Shown one piece after another: positions 15,512-24,461 of a stretch of DNA of 64,000 nt. Positions within the stretch are counted from its first letter, which is position 1, and every line of letters begins with the position of its first letter. The notes below the pieces were generated by a model that was not told the origin of the DNA, did not search any database, and was given only the letters and a program-made list of their open reading frames with translations. The stretch comes from Catalinimonas alkaloidigena (lineage in GTDB: Bacteria > Bacteroidota > Bacteroidia > Cytophagales > Flexibacteraceae), in the NCBI RefSeq assembly GCF_900100765.1, contig NZ_FNFO01000003.1:657348-721347 (forward strand), given 5' to 3'. A program made the position numbers and the translations under genes.

Positions 15512-17074
15512 TTAGTTGGCTTCGATGGCTTCACCGTTCCGATTAAAGAACTTATAATCTGTGATGCCTAACGAACTATCGGGCTGTACGTTAATCCAGG
15601 TTCCGTAATGGAACATCCAATGCAATCGCTTGGAGATAAAGCCCTTGGTAAAATAAGAATGCAAGAAAGGATGTACCGAGATGGTAACCTTTTTCTCATT
15701 CTGTTTATTCAGTATGAAGTCCAGATTGTTCTCAATCTGATCTGCCACAGCAATGCTTGCTGAGATTGTTCCTGAGCCTCCGCAGGTAGGACACGTTTCG
15801 CGTGTCACCACGTTCATCTCAGGGCGAACCCGCTGGCGCGTAATCTGCATGATCCCAAACTTGGACAGAGGCAAGACCGTATGACGCGAGCGGTCTTCTT
15901 TCATCTCCTGCCTCATTTCGTCATATATTTTGCGACGGTTCTCGGTTTTCTTCTGATCGATAAAATCGATCACGATGATTCCTCCGATATCGCGCAGACG
16001 TAATTGGCGCGCAACTTCTTTTACTGCTTCGGAATTCACCCGCAGTGCGGTCGACTCTTGATCTTCCGAATGGGGTCGGTTTCCGCTGTTGCCGCTGTTA
16101 ACGTCTATGACGTGAAGCGCTTCAGTATGTTCTATGACCAGATACCCACCACTCGGCAGGCTAACGGTCTTCCCAAAAAGGGTGCGTATTTGCTTTTCGA
16201 TCCCGTTGACTTCAAAAAGTTTGTTTCGGGACGAATTGTGTAGGCGGACAATTTTTTCTTTATCAGGGGCAATGGTCCGGATGTATTCCTTAACCTCCTC
16301 GTAGATTTCGCGACTGTCGACCGTAATGTTGTCGAAACTTTCATTCAACAAATCGCGCAGGAGGGAGGAAGCCCGTCCCATTTCACCGATGACTTTATCT
16401 CGGGGCTTTGCCTTCTGGAGCTTTTGGAACCCATCTTCCCATTTTTTCAGGAGGTTCCTCAGGTCTCGATCAAGTTCTGCTACCTCTTTCCCTTCTGCAA
16501 CCGTCCGAATAATGACTCCAAAATTAGCGGGCTTGATGGAGGAGATGAGACGTTGCAGGCGTTGCCTTTCTTCTTTGCTGGTAACCTTCTTCGAGACGCT
16601 GATGGTATTAGAAAAAGGGACCAGGACCAGATAGCGGCCCGCCAGCGAAATTTCGCAAGAGAGGCGCGGGCCTTTTGTGGAAATCGGTTCTTTGATGACC
16701 TGAACCAGAATTTGCTGATTGCGATTCAGCACTTGGGTGATTTTGCCCAGTTTGTCGATGTCTGACTCGAGCGACATTTGCTCTACGCGCGGTGCGTTTC
16801 CTTTCTGCGACTGTGTAGTCTTTACGTACTTCAGCAAAGACCGAACCTGAGGTCCTAAGTCGTGATAATGCAGAAAAGCGTCTTTCTCGTAACCGACATC
16901 TACAAAAGCGGCATTTAACCCCTGGGATACTTTACGGACAGTGCCCAGATAAATATCGCCGACGGTGAATTTTTCGTCGTGCTGGTCGAAGTGAAACTCC
17001 ACCAGCCGTTTGTCCTGTACTAAAGCAATGCGATCTCCTTTCGGGGTAGAACTTATTGCCAGTTCGTTATTCAT
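15512..17074 (-). CDS. rng: Ribonuclease E/G family protein
   Basis: A 520-residue endoribonuclease for rRNA maturation and mRNA decay. Residues about 38-125 form the S1 domain (GDIYLGTVRKVSQGLNAAFVDVG, then DAFLHYHDL). The catalytic Mg-binding aspartates lie in HVIDVNSG near 320 and VIDFIDQKK near 365. The zinc-link region CPTCGGSG near residue 426 supports oligomerisation. LAGRYLVLVPFSNTISVSKKV is the 5' sensor region. The length is that of RNase G rather than RNase E, with no degradosome tail. It sits upstream of HU, mutY, ssb, gldE and gldD, a conserved Bacteroidota neighbourhood, with a small basic protein just behind it on the same strand. Very confident of family; G versus E is by length. 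Confidence 0.93.
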   Translation of the reverse strand: MNNELAISSTPKGDRIALVQDKRLVEFHFDQHDEKFTVGDIYLGTVRKVSQGLNAAFVDVGYEKDAFLHYHDLGPQVRSLLKYVKTTQSQKGNAPRVEQMSLESDIDKLGKITQVLNRNQQILVQVIKEPISTKGPRLSCEISLAGRYLVLVPFSNTISVSKKVTSKEERQRLQRLISSIKPANFGVIIRTVAEGKEVAELDRDLRNLLKKWEDGFQKLQKAKPRDKVIGEMGRASSLLRDLLNESFDNITVDSREIYEEVKEYIRTIAPDKEKIVRLHNSSRNKLFEVNGIEKQIRTLFGKTVSLPSGGYLVIEHTEALHVIDVNSGNSGNRPHSEDQESTALRVNSEAVKEVARQLRLRDIGGIIVIDFIDQKKTENRRKIYDEMRQEMKEDRSRHTVLPLSKFGIMQITRQRVRPEMNVVTRETCPTCGGSGTISASIAVADQIENNLDFILNKQNEKKVTISVHPFLHSYFTKGFISKRLHWMFHYGTWINVQPDSSLGITDYKFFNRNGEAIEAN

Positions 17075-17107
17075 TCACCATAACGAGAAACTGAAAATTC
17101 AAAAATC

Positions 17108-17138
17108 CCGCGAGCGGGCGCATAATGCACCCGCCCAG
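17108..17138 (-). terminator. Hairpin after the 29-aa protein gene
   Basis: On the minus strand GCGGGTGCAT pairs with ATGCGCCCGC with one mismatch, and is followed by GGGATTTTTGAATTTT, a U-rich tail. It lies between the small basic protein and the RNase gene. Confidence 0.5.
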
Positions 17139-17144
17139 CCGGAT

Positions 17145-17234
17145 TTATTTCTTCTTATGGCGGTTCTTACGAAGGCGCTTCTTACGCTTGTGCGTGGCAA
17201 TCTTGTGTCTTTTTCTCTTTTTTCCGCAAGGCAT
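17145..17234 (-). CDS. 29-aa basic AURKAIP1/COX24 domain protein
   Basis: The minus-strand frame encodes MPCGKKRKRHKIATHKRK followed by KRLRKNRHKKK, 29 residues, about 60% Lys, Arg or His. This matches, from memory, the Bacteroidota protein annotated as AURKAIP1/COX24 domain-containing, related to the C-terminal segment of mitochondrial ribosomal protein mS38. A small ribosome-associated role is likely by this relation, but I cannot check it. It is upstream of the RNase E/G gene on the same strand, a conserved position, and precedes it by 70 bases. It would be missed by gene callers with a 30-codon cut-off. Confidence 0.85.
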   Translation of the reverse strand: MPCGKKRKRHKIATHKRKKRLRKNRHKKK

Positions 17235-17268
17235 ATTCTAAAAAGATTTAATAAAGTGAAACATATAC

Positions 17269-18114
17269 TTAGCTGAGTTCGCGCAGATAATCCTCAACCG
17301 TAGATTGTACAGCGGGGTCTGCGCTCAGCTCTTTAACTTTTTCAAAATACAGCCGGGCTTCCTTCCGATGCCCCAACTCTTTGTGGCTCACACCTAAATA
17401 AAAATAACCCTGCATGTGCTGCGGGTTTATTTCTATAAGTTTTTGGAAGCGTTCGATCGCCCGATCGTACTGCCGGGTCTGCAAAGCCAACACCCCTAAA
17501 TTATAAAGGGCCGTCTGGTTTTCGGGATCTTGCTCCAGAATGCCACGCAACATCAGAATGCCCTCCATCGGCGTATTGCTCGACATGTAGGTCATTGCCA
17601 GCTTGGCTTTCACATCCAGATTGTCCGGACTCCGTTCCAGCACCCGTCGGTAAATTGACTGTGCTTTCTGGTTCAGCGGCTCCGCATGGGCGGGTTCCGT
17701 CGACAAGTTGAACGCTTCACTGTACCAATCAGCGGCTGCAATCAGATTCGTATCTGTCGGATCGAGCTCCGCCAAACGCTCCTGGTAAACCGCTGCACTA
17801 TCAAAACGGTTCAATTGTGCGAACAGCTTCGATAAAGAGTCCGCAAAGATAATTTTTTTTTGGGTATTTGTTTCAGTTAAATAATTCGTACGCAGGTGGG
17901 CCAGACGCGTCATGGTAACTTCGTCGGCTTCGAACGCGTGCGGTCCCGCTACGGCACCGTCTTCTTCGTCGTGATCGTGGGTGTCGGACTCGGTCGGAAC
18001 CTGGGCGGTCTGCGAAGGCGTTTCCTGGTTATTTACAACTACGCGGGGTAGTACCAACAACACAAGTACCCCTACTACCGCTACTATACTGATGATGATT
18101 ATTTCCTTACGCAT
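17269..18114 (-). CDS. Membrane-anchored tetratricopeptide repeat protein
   Basis: A 281-residue protein with an N-terminal membrane anchor (IIIISIVAVVGVLVLLVLPRVVV, residues about 5-27) and a low-complexity acidic linker (TESDTHDHDEEDG). The rest forms tetratricopeptide repeats: RLAELDPTDTNLIAAADWY, RVLERSPDNLDVKAKLAMTY, LRGILEQDPENQTALYNLGVL, RFQKLIEINPQHMQGYFYLGV and KEARLYFEKVKELSADP. It probably scaffolds proteins at the membrane, facing the periplasm. It sits between HU and the 29-aa protein on the minus strand. The Asp/His linker could bind metal but nothing further supports that. Confidence 0.85.
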   Translation of the reverse strand: MRKEIIIISIVAVVGVLVLLVLPRVVVNNQETPSQTAQVPTESDTHDHDEEDGAVAGPHAFEADEVTMTRLAHLRTNYLTETNTQKKIIFADSLSKLFAQLNRFDSAAVYQERLAELDPTDTNLIAAADWYSEAFNLSTEPAHAEPLNQKAQSIYRRVLERSPDNLDVKAKLAMTYMSSNTPMEGILMLRGILEQDPENQTALYNLGVLALQTRQYDRAIERFQKLIEINPQHMQGYFYLGVSHKELGHRKEARLYFEKVKELSADPAVQSTVEDYLRELS

Positions 18115-18120
18115 ACTAAA

Positions 18121-18164
18121 TAGAAAAACCTGTTTATCTGAAAGTTAACTCCAGATAAACAGGT
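18121..18164 (-). terminator. Terminator after the HU gene
   Basis: A perfect 13-bp stem ACCTGTTTATCTG / CAGATAAACAGGT (18128-18140 and 18152-18164), read on the minus strand with a U-rich tail TTTTTCTATT. It separates HU from the TPR gene, whose start is at 18114. Confidence 0.85.
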
Positions 18165-18185
18165 CAAAGGTACGTACCGATTTGG

Positions 18186-18506
18186 TTAGACGCGCACTAA
18201 CTCGGGCTTTTCTTTTGTATTCAGCTTGTCGCTATCTTTAATTTTTTCGATGAAAATTTTAGATGGCTTGAAACTTGGAATGAAATGCTCGTCGATAATG
18301 ATGGCTGTATTTTTGGAAATGTTCCGTGCCACTTTTCGAGCGCGTTTCTTGTTAACAAAGCTGCCGAAACCGCGCACATATACGTTTTCGCCTTCGGCCA
18401 TAGAGTTTTTCACAACTGTGAAAAACGCCTCGATGGCAACTTGCACATCGACCTTGTCAACGCCGGTCTTGTCGGCGATTTCGTTGATTACTTCTGCTTT
18501 GGTCAC
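18186..18506 (-). CDS. HU/IHF family DNA-binding protein
   Basis: A 106-residue nucleoid protein that bends and compacts DNA. MTKAEVINEIADKTGVDKVDVQVAIEAFF (in parts) is the helical dimer core, GENVYVRGFGSFVNKKRA the beta-arm root (GFGSF), and RNISKNTAIIIDEHFIPSFKPSK the arm and C-terminal helix. A 13- to 15-residue charged tail ending EKPELVRV exceeds the usual 90-residue length, common among Bacteroidota. Divergent from mutY; the 227-base interval holds TAnnTTTG elements for both directions and two TCATGATC boxes in the HU leader. Confidence 0.95.
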   Translation of the reverse strand: MTKAEVINEIADKTGVDKVDVQVAIEAFFTVVKNSMAEGENVYVRGFGSFVNKKRARKVARNISKNTAIIIDEHFIPSFKPSKIFIEKIKDSDKLNTKEKPELVRV

Positions 18507-18541
18507 GTTAATTATGGTCTTGGTTAATTAATATAAAACGT

Positions 18542-18572
18542 TCATGATCGTATCCTCCCTAGGCTCATGATC
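18542..18572 (-). promoter_or_regulatory. Two TCATGATC boxes in the HU leader
   Basis: TCATGATC occurs at 18542-18549 and 18565-18572, 23 bases start to start (about two helical turns), between the HU -7 element (18575-18582 on the minus strand) and its start codon. The spacing and TCATGA palindrome suggest an operator; no factor is identified. Confidence 0.3.
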
Positions 18573-18574
18573 AA

Positions 18575-18582
18575 CAAATTTA
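18575..18582 (-). promoter_or_regulatory. Candidate -7 element of the HU promoter
   Basis: The minus strand reads TAAATTTG, a perfect TAnnTTTG match, 68 bases before the HU start codon. Confidence 0.45.
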
Positions 18583-18645
18583 GTTGTGTTTTTTTAATTA
18601 GGAAAAGTTAGCTCCAGTTTTTCTATCACCTCATAACAATTTGTA

Positions 18646-18653
18646 TATGTTTG
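18646..18653 (+). promoter_or_regulatory. Candidate -7 element of the mutY operon
   Basis: TATGTTTG matches TAnnTTTG exactly and lies 80 bases before the mutY start codon. It may drive mutY, ssb, gldE, gldD and recG. Confidence 0.45.
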
Positions 18654-18733
18654 CCTGTTAGTGGAATACAAATTTATAACAACATTTAACCCAAAACAAA
18701 AGCAATAGTATTTTCCTTACATTCCCCTTCACT

Positions 18734-19807
18734 ATGACGCATCCATTCGCAGAGCGGTTAATGGCTTGGTACCGCCGTCATGCACGCCCATTACCCTGGC
18801 GAAACACTCGTAATCCTTACTATATCTGGCTTTCTGAAATTATTTTACAACAAACACGCGTAGTGCAGGGACAGGACTACTACCTGAAGTTCATTGAAAC
18901 ATTCCCGGATGTGTTCGCCTTGGCCAAAGCCGATGAGCAACAGGTACTTCGACTCTGGCAGGGGCTAGGCTACTACACACGTGCCCGGAACCTGCACTAC
19001 ACAGCTCAATATATCGCTACAGAACTCAACGGAAAGTTTCCGGACACCTACCAACAGCTCCTTCAGTTGAGGGGCGTTGGGAAGTATACGGCGGCGGCCA
19101 TTGCTTCTTTCGCGTTCGAGGAGCCGGTGGCGGTAGTCGACGGCAATGTGTACCGCGTATTGGCTCGCTACTTTGGTGAAGAGACCGATATCGCTTCGCC
19201 CAAGGCATATGCAACGTTCTTTGCGCTAGCCCAGTCGCTGTTACCCGCTGACCAGAGCGCTACCTTTAACCAGGCCATGATGGAATTCGGGGCGATGCAA
19301 TGTGTTCCCGTCTCGCCCAAATGTATGTTTTGTCCGTTTCAACTGGAGTGTGTCGCCTTTGCAACAGGCCGCCAGGCCCAGCTTCCGGTCAAGCAGAAAA
19401 AAACCAAAGTTCGCCCCCGGTACTTTCACTACGTCGTGTTGCGAAGTGAAGAAGGCGACGTATGGCTGAAGCCCCGGACTTCCAACGATATCTGGAAGGG
19501 CTTATTTGATTTTTACTTGGTGGAGGGAGAAAACGAAGTGGTAATGGAAAGCGCGCTCTTGAACGATCCCTTAATCAGCAGCCTGCGAAAAGAAGGAACG
19601 GAAGAAAGCCTCTCGAAACAATATGTACATATTCTGTCTCACCAGAAAATATACGCGCGCTTTCATACTTTTGTGGCTTCCGGCTCGCTGATCGAGCGGC
19701 TGGTAGAGAAAAATGCGCCTGGATTAAGAAAGATAGCCGCAGACGAACTAACGGCTTATCCTTTGCCTGTGCTGATCGATAAGTACTTGAAAGAGACGCA
19801 TTTTTAG
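18734..19807 (+). CDS. mutY: A/G-specific adenine glycosylase
   Basis: MutY removes adenine mispaired with 8-oxoguanine. The 357 residues start WYRRHARPLPWRNTRNPYYIWLSE (in parts), containing the LPWR motif. ILQQTRV holds the catalytic Glu region, LRGVGKYTAAAIASFAF near residue 112 is the helix-hairpin-helix, and VVDGNVYRVLARYF the catalytic Asp. Iron-sulfur ligands lie in CVPVSPKCMFCPFQLEC near residues 189-205 (C-x6-C-x2-C-x5-C). A C-terminal NUDIX-like part (from about 225; LPVKQKKTKVRPRYFHYVVL) recognises 8-oxoG. Followed by ssb, gldE and gldD in an order I recall as conserved in Bacteroidota. Confidence 0.97.
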   Translation: MTHPFAERLMAWYRRHARPLPWRNTRNPYYIWLSEIILQQTRVVQGQDYYLKFIETFPDVFALAKADEQQVLRLWQGLGYYTRARNLHYTAQYIATELNGKFPDTYQQLLQLRGVGKYTAAAIASFAFEEPVAVVDGNVYRVLARYFGEETDIASPKAYATFFALAQSLLPADQSATFNQAMMEFGAMQCVPVSPKCMFCPFQLECVAFATGRQAQLPVKQKKTKVRPRYFHYVVLRSEEGDVWLKPRTSNDIWKGLFDFYLVEGENEVVMESALLNDPLISSLRKEGTEESLSKQYVHILSHQKIYARFHTFVASGSLIERLVEKNAPGLRKIAADELTAYPLPVLIDKYLKETHF

Positions 19808-19852
19808 GTTACATTACTCTCATCACCCTACTTACCAATTAAACAAGACGCT

Positions 19853-20323
19853 ATGGCCAGTGGTGTTAACAAAGTGATTCTGATTGGCAATCTAGGCTCC
19901 GACCCAGAGATCCGGCATCTGGAAAGTGGCTCTACGGTAGCTAATTTTAACATTGCCACTTCAGAAAGCTACACCAGTAAAAACGGTGAACGCATCACCC
20001 AGACCGAATGGCACCGGCTTGAGCTGTGGGACGGACTAGCCCGTATTGCCGAACAGTACCTCAAGAAGGGAAACACCATCTATGTAGAAGGAAAGTTGCG
20101 TACGGAATCGTGGCAGGACAAAGACGGCGTTAGTCGGTCGACCACCCGTGTGCGCGTCACCAACTTGACGATGCTGGGCGGAGGCTCGGGCAGTTCGGGA
20201 GGCTCGTCCGACTACAACGGAGCCCCGTCGTCAAGTGCCACGCCAGTGCCCCCGCAGCGGCGGGAGGAGCCCGTTCCTCCGGCGATGTCGAGCGATGGCG
20301 ACGATGACGAACTGCCGTTTTAA
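19853..20323 (+). CDS. ssb: Single-stranded DNA-binding protein
   Basis: A 156-residue SSB that coats single-stranded DNA and recruits repair and replication proteins. The OB fold (residues about 3-110) shows VNKVILIGNLGSDPEIRHL, TEWHRLELWDGLARIAEQYLKKGNTIYVEGKLRT in parts, and RVTNLTMLGG. A flexible Gly/Ser/Pro-rich linker leads to the acidic protein-interaction tip DGDDDELPF. The length is typical. It lies 45 bases after mutY and 25 before gldE, likely in one transcript. Confidence 0.97.
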   Translation: MASGVNKVILIGNLGSDPEIRHLESGSTVANFNIATSESYTSKNGERITQTEWHRLELWDGLARIAEQYLKKGNTIYVEGKLRTESWQDKDGVSRSTTRVRVTNLTMLGGGSGSSGGSSDYNGAPSSSATPVPPQRREEPVPPAMSSDGDDDELPF

Positions 20324-20348
20324 TATGTTGAACCAGCTTATATAAATT

Positions 20349-21707
20349 TTGGAAGGTAGTAGTTTAGACCCTGGCGGGTTATTTGGGCTCGGCCAGGGCA
20401 TTGGAGCGTTGCTATTGGTAACCTGGGTGTTTTACACCGTTGGCGGCGTTATCCTTCTCATTCTTCTTGTTCTCTCCGCGCTCATTTCCGGCGCTGAAGT
20501 GGCATTTTTCTCCTTACCGACTGAAGAGGTGGTACGTTTGCAAACCGGCACACCCCGCGAACAGCGTATCGCCGAATTGCTGCATCACCCCAAGCGGTTA
20601 CTGGCCACCATCCTGATTTTCAACAACTTTATCAACATCGGGTTTGTCACCTTGTCGACTTACATGATGTTGGCTTATTTTGGCGATGACCAGCCCGAAA
20701 CAGCCCTCTTCGTACTTTCGCTGATCATCACGTTCCTGATTGTCTTCTTTGGCGAAGTGACGCCCAAAGTCATGGCCGTGCAGAACAACCTCACGTTTGC
20801 CCGCCAGGTGGTCGGGTTCATCAGCGCCGCCGATACGTTCTTCTATCCGCTCTCGTATGTCCTCATTCACATGGGCAACTTCATTGAACGAAACATCGAA
20901 CGGAAGGGCTACACCCTGTCGGTGGATGAGTTGAACCATGCCCTCGACATTGCTTCCGATGAAGATACGACCTCCGAAGAGCGCGATATTCTGAAGGGGA
21001 TTGTCAACTTCGGTACGATTTCGGTCCGGCAGATCATGCGTTCACGGATGGACATCACGGCCTTCGACATTGAATTCGATTACCATCAGTTGCTGGACAA
21101 GGTGAACAAGTCGGGCTACTCGCGCATTCCGATTTACCGCGAAACCATCGACCGCATCGAGGGCGTGCTGTACACCAAAGACATGCTGGCGTATATTGAA
21201 GAAGATGAACACTTCGAGTGGCAAAAGCTGTTAAGAACGTGTTACTTCGTGCCGGAAAACAAGAAGATCGACGACCTGTTACGCGACTTTCAGGAACGGC
21301 GCGTGCACATGGCTATTGTGGTCGACGAATACGGAGGAACGAGTGGGTTGGTCACGCTGGAAGACATCATCGAAGAAATCGTCGGCGAAATCAACGACGA
21401 GTTTGACGACGACGAGGACGTCATCTTTACAAGGCTGGACAACCAGACGTACGTGTTTGAGGGAAAGACGTCGCTGAACGATTTCTGTAAAGTGGTGGAC
21501 GTCGATCCGCTTCTGTTCGAAGAAGTAAAAGGAGAAAGTGAATCGCTGGGCGGGCTATTGCTGGAACTTAGTGCGAAACTTCCGCGTGCCGGTGAAACCA
21601 TCAAGTACGAAAACTTTGTTTTCCAGATCGTCTCTGTCAATGCCAAACGCATCAAGCGTGTTAAAGTCCACATTACCGAAAGTGATGTTTCTAAAAAAAT
21701 CGTGTAG
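20349..21707 (+). CDS. gldE: Gliding motility-associated protein GldE (CNNM/CBS family)
   Basis: A 452-residue membrane protein of the DUF21-CBS-CorC (CNNM) family, the GldE branch. Hydrophobic segments occur at about 17-50 ([24 protein letters not shown] in parts), 75-105 and 115-140, ending in the family phrase [12 protein letters not shown]. Two CBS domains lie at about 225-345 ([57 protein letters not shown] in parts), then a CorC_HlyC domain to the end. The only in-frame start near the fold is TTG at 20349 (LEGSSLDPG), 25 bases after ssb; no ATG is available before the first membrane segment. Overlaps gldD by 23 bases. GldE shares its operon with GldD in F. johnsoniae. Confidence 0.9.
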   Translation: MEGSSLDPGGLFGLGQGIGALLLVTWVFYTVGGVILLILLVLSALISGAEVAFFSLPTEEVVRLQTGTPREQRIAELLHHPKRLLATILIFNNFINIGFVTLSTYMMLAYFGDDQPETALFVLSLIITFLIVFFGEVTPKVMAVQNNLTFARQVVGFISAADTFFYPLSYVLIHMGNFIERNIERKGYTLSVDELNHALDIASDEDTTSEERDILKGIVNFGTISVRQIMRSRMDITAFDIEFDYHQLLDKVNKSGYSRIPIYRETIDRIEGVLYTKDMLAYIEEDEHFEWQKLLRTCYFVPENKKIDDLLRDFQERRVHMAIVVDEYGGTSGLVTLEDIIEEIVGEINDEFDDDEDVIFTRLDNQTYVFEGKTSLNDFCKVVDVDPLLFEEVKGESESLGGLLLELSAKLPRAGETIKYENFVFQIVSVNAKRIKRVKVHITESDVSKKIV

Positions 21708-22272
21708 CCTGGGGCTGCTGGTGGGGGGGCTGTTTTTGTTTTCCTGCAGCCAGGAATATACCCCGAAGCCCAAGGGATTTAATCGAATCGATCTGCCAGC
21801 GCCAGCGTTTCAACCGCTCGAAACGGGACATCCCTATACCTTCGAGTTTTCGAAATACGCCTACGCTACCAAAGACACTACGGGCCTTTCCGAGCCGCAT
21901 TGGATCGACATCGTCTACCCGGATTTCGGGGCCCGTATTTCCGTAACGTACAAGTCGCTCGAACAGCCCAAAAACCAACTGGTCGAACTGACCGAAGACG
22001 CGCGGCGCCTCACGGCCAAACACCAGATCCGCGCCTCGGCCATCGACGAGGCGGTGCTGCAAACCGCTGCCGGCCAGCCGGCCTACGTGTTTGAACTCAG
22101 CGGCGAAGTACCCAGCCAATTTCAGTTTTACACCACCGACAGTACCGAGCATTTCCTCCGAGGCGCGCTTTACTTCCAGGTAGCGTCAAAGAACGATTCG
22201 CTGGCCCCTGTCATCGATTTTATCAAAAGCGACATTGTGCACATGCTCAACACCCTTCATTGGACTGAGTAG
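21685..22272 (+). CDS. gldD: Gliding motility lipoprotein GldD
   Basis: A 195-residue lipoprotein needed for gliding in model Bacteroidota. It starts [21 protein letters not shown] with lipobox FLFSC, then SQEYTPKPKGFNRIDLP, the diagnostic GldD opening. KYAYATKDTTGLSEPHWIDIVYPDFGARISVTYK and FQFYTTDSTEHFLRGALYF (both in parts) are family-typical. The ATG at 21685 lies inside gldE; the 49 upstream in-frame codons of the longer frame are the gldE shadow. Presumably translated by coupling to gldE. Ends 14 bases before recG. Confidence 0.92.
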   Translation: MFLKKSCSLGLLVGGLFLFSCSQEYTPKPKGFNRIDLPAPAFQPLETGHPYTFEFSKYAYATKDTTGLSEPHWIDIVYPDFGARISVTYKSLEQPKNQLVELTEDARRLTAKHQIRASAIDEAVLQTAAGQPAYVFELSGEVPSQFQFYTTDSTEHFLRGALYFQVASKNDSLAPVIDFIKSDIVHMLNTLHWTE

Positions 22273-22286
22273 CGCTATTTTTGGGT

Positions 22287-24383
22287 ATGCATCCCGGTTT
22301 TTTTAATACCAAGTTAGAATACCTCCGTGGGGTTGGGCCGCAAAAAGCCGCTACGCTTAACAAGGAACTAGAGCTGTTCACCTACGGTGACCTGATCCAA
22401 CACTACCCGTTTCGTTACGAAGACCGCAGCCGGTTTTACGACATTGGCGATCTGACCGACGACTTGCCGTATGTGCAGGTGAAAGGCCATTTAGTCTACA
22501 AAGAGCTGATCGGGGAGGGGCCCAAAAAACGCCTGATGGCTCGCCTGCGCGACCAGACCGGCGAGCTGGAACTGGTTTGGTTTCAGGGCATCAAATGGGT
22601 ACAGTCGCGTCTGAAACTCCAGCATGAATACGTCGTGTTTGGAAAAGCCTCTTCGTTTCAGGGAAAGTTTAGCATCGCTCATCCGGAACTGGAACTCCTC
22701 GCTGAAGCGCAACCTACGGCCGGATTTCTACAGCCAGTGTACCATACGACCGAGACGATGAAGCGCCGCTTCCTTGACAGCCGGGCGTTAGGGCGCATCA
22801 TGCGGACGCTGATCGAACTGGCAAAAGACAAGATCCCCGAGACGCTGCCGCATCATCTGATTGACAAATACCGGCTGATGTCCAAGGCCGAAGCCATGAT
22901 GAACATCCACTTTCCGGAACGCGAAGATTTGTTACAAAGGGCGCGGTTTCGTCTGAAATACGAAGAGCTGTTCTACGTGCAGTTGCGGTTGCTGCGCCAG
23001 CACTCCGTTCAGAAGGAAACGTTTCGGGGCTACATCTGCAGCAACGTGGAATTGATCACCCGTTTTTACAACGACCATTTGCCTTTTGATCTGACCAATG
23101 CGCAAAAGCGCGTGATCCGCGAAATCTTTCAGGATTTTAAGTCGGGGCGGCAAATGAATCGTCTGTTGCAGGGCGACGTGGGCAGTGGTAAAACCATTGT
23201 GGCGTTCATCTGCATGCTGCTCGTGATCGGCAGCGGCTACCAGGCATGTATGATGGCCCCGACGGAGATCCTGGCAGATCAGCACTATACCTCATTGAAG
23301 GAATTTGCCGAAGCGTTAGGGATCGGCATCGGAAAGTTGACGGGCTCCACCACCAAACGCGAGCGGGCTTACCTGGACGAAATGCTGCAAAACGGACAGA
23401 TTCAGATCCTGGTAGGTACTCATGCTCTGCTCGAAGACTGGATCGAATTCCCGAAGCTAGGCTTATGTGTTATCGACGAACAGCACCGTTTCGGAGTAGC
23501 ACAGCGGGCCCGCTTGTGGGGCAAAAACCCGGAGATGCCGCCCCATGTACTGGTGATGACCGCAACGCCCATTCCGCGCACCCTGGCCATGACGGTGTAT
23601 GGCGACCTGGATGTGTCGGTTATAGACGAGCTGCCGCCGGGCCGTAAGCCTATCCGCACAGTTCACCGCTTCGACAAGCACCGCCTGCGGGTCTTTGGTT
23701 TCCTGAAAAACGAGATTGAAAAGGGACGGCAGGCCTACATTGTGTATCCACTGATCGAAGAGTCGGAGACGCTGGATTACAAGGACTTGATGGATGGCTA
23801 CGAAAGTGTCAGTCGTTATTTTCCCGATTATCCGTTAAGCATTGTGCACGGCAAGATGAAAGCGCGCGAGAAAGATTACGAGATGGCGCGCTTCGTGAAG
23901 GGAGAAACCAAAATTATGGTAGCCACGACCGTTATCGAAGTCGGCGTGAACGTTCCCAATGCCTCGATCATGATCATCGAAAACGCTGAAAAATTTGGTC
24001 TGTCGCAATTGCACCAGTTGCGCGGCCGGGTAGGGCGGGGGGCTGAGCAGTCGTTTTGCATTCTGATGACGGGCTATAAGATCAGCAAAGAAGGAAAGAT
24101 CCGGCTGGCGACAATGGAACGCACCAACAACGGCTTCGAAATTGCCGACATCGACCTGAAACTGCGCGGCCCCGGCGATCTGTCCGGCACGCAACAAAGC
24201 GGCGTGCTCAACCTGCTGGTAGCCGACATCGCACAGGATGGCAAGATTTTGCAGGAGGCCCGCCACGACGCCCAGCAGATCATTGCCGACGATCCGAACC
24301 TGAGTGCGCCCGAGCACCAGCCCATTCGTCACCACATCGATTCGCTCCGAAAAGATGCGACAAACTGGAGTCGCATTAGCTAA
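22287..24383 (+). CDS. recG: ATP-dependent DNA helicase RecG
   Basis: RecG reverses stalled replication forks and branch-migrates recombination intermediates. The 698 residues carry the N-terminal wedge domain (FNTKLEYLRGVGPQKAATL at the start; OB fold about 60-150). LLQGDVGSGKTIVAFICM near residue 295 is Walker A, LCVIDEQHRFGVAQR near 395 the DEQH box, and MTATPIPRTLAMTVYGDLD motif III. The second helicase domain includes QLHQLRGRVGRGAEQSFC. Start: ATG at 22287; a TTG two codons earlier is possible. It continues from gldD with 14 bases between and is probably cotranscribed with the mutY-gldD block. Confidence 0.97.
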   Translation: MHPGFFNTKLEYLRGVGPQKAATLNKELELFTYGDLIQHYPFRYEDRSRFYDIGDLTDDLPYVQVKGHLVYKELIGEGPKKRLMARLRDQTGELELVWFQGIKWVQSRLKLQHEYVVFGKASSFQGKFSIAHPELELLAEAQPTAGFLQPVYHTTETMKRRFLDSRALGRIMRTLIELAKDKIPETLPHHLIDKYRLMSKAEAMMNIHFPEREDLLQRARFRLKYEELFYVQLRLLRQHSVQKETFRGYICSNVELITRFYNDHLPFDLTNAQKRVIREIFQDFKSGRQMNRLLQGDVGSGKTIVAFICMLLVIGSGYQACMMAPTEILADQHYTSLKEFAEALGIGIGKLTGSTTKRERAYLDEMLQNGQIQILVGTHALLEDWIEFPKLGLCVIDEQHRFGVAQRARLWGKNPEMPPHVLVMTATPIPRTLAMTVYGDLDVSVIDELPPGRKPIRTVHRFDKHRLRVFGFLKNEIEKGRQAYIVYPLIEESETLDYKDLMDGYESVSRYFPDYPLSIVHGKMKAREKDYEMARFVKGETKIMVATTVIEVGVNVPNASIMIIENAEKFGLSQLHQLRGRVGRGAEQSFCILMTGYKISKEGKIRLATMERTNNGFEIADIDLKLRGPGDLSGTQQSGVLNLLVADIAQDGKILQEARHDAQQIIADDPNLSAPEHQPIRHHIDSLRKDATNWSRIS

Positions 24384-24461
24384 CCTTTTTTCCCGTTCCT
24401 GACGTTACATCAACGGAACCTCTCGGTGGGTTTTTCTGTACGTACTTTAATCTGATTTCCC

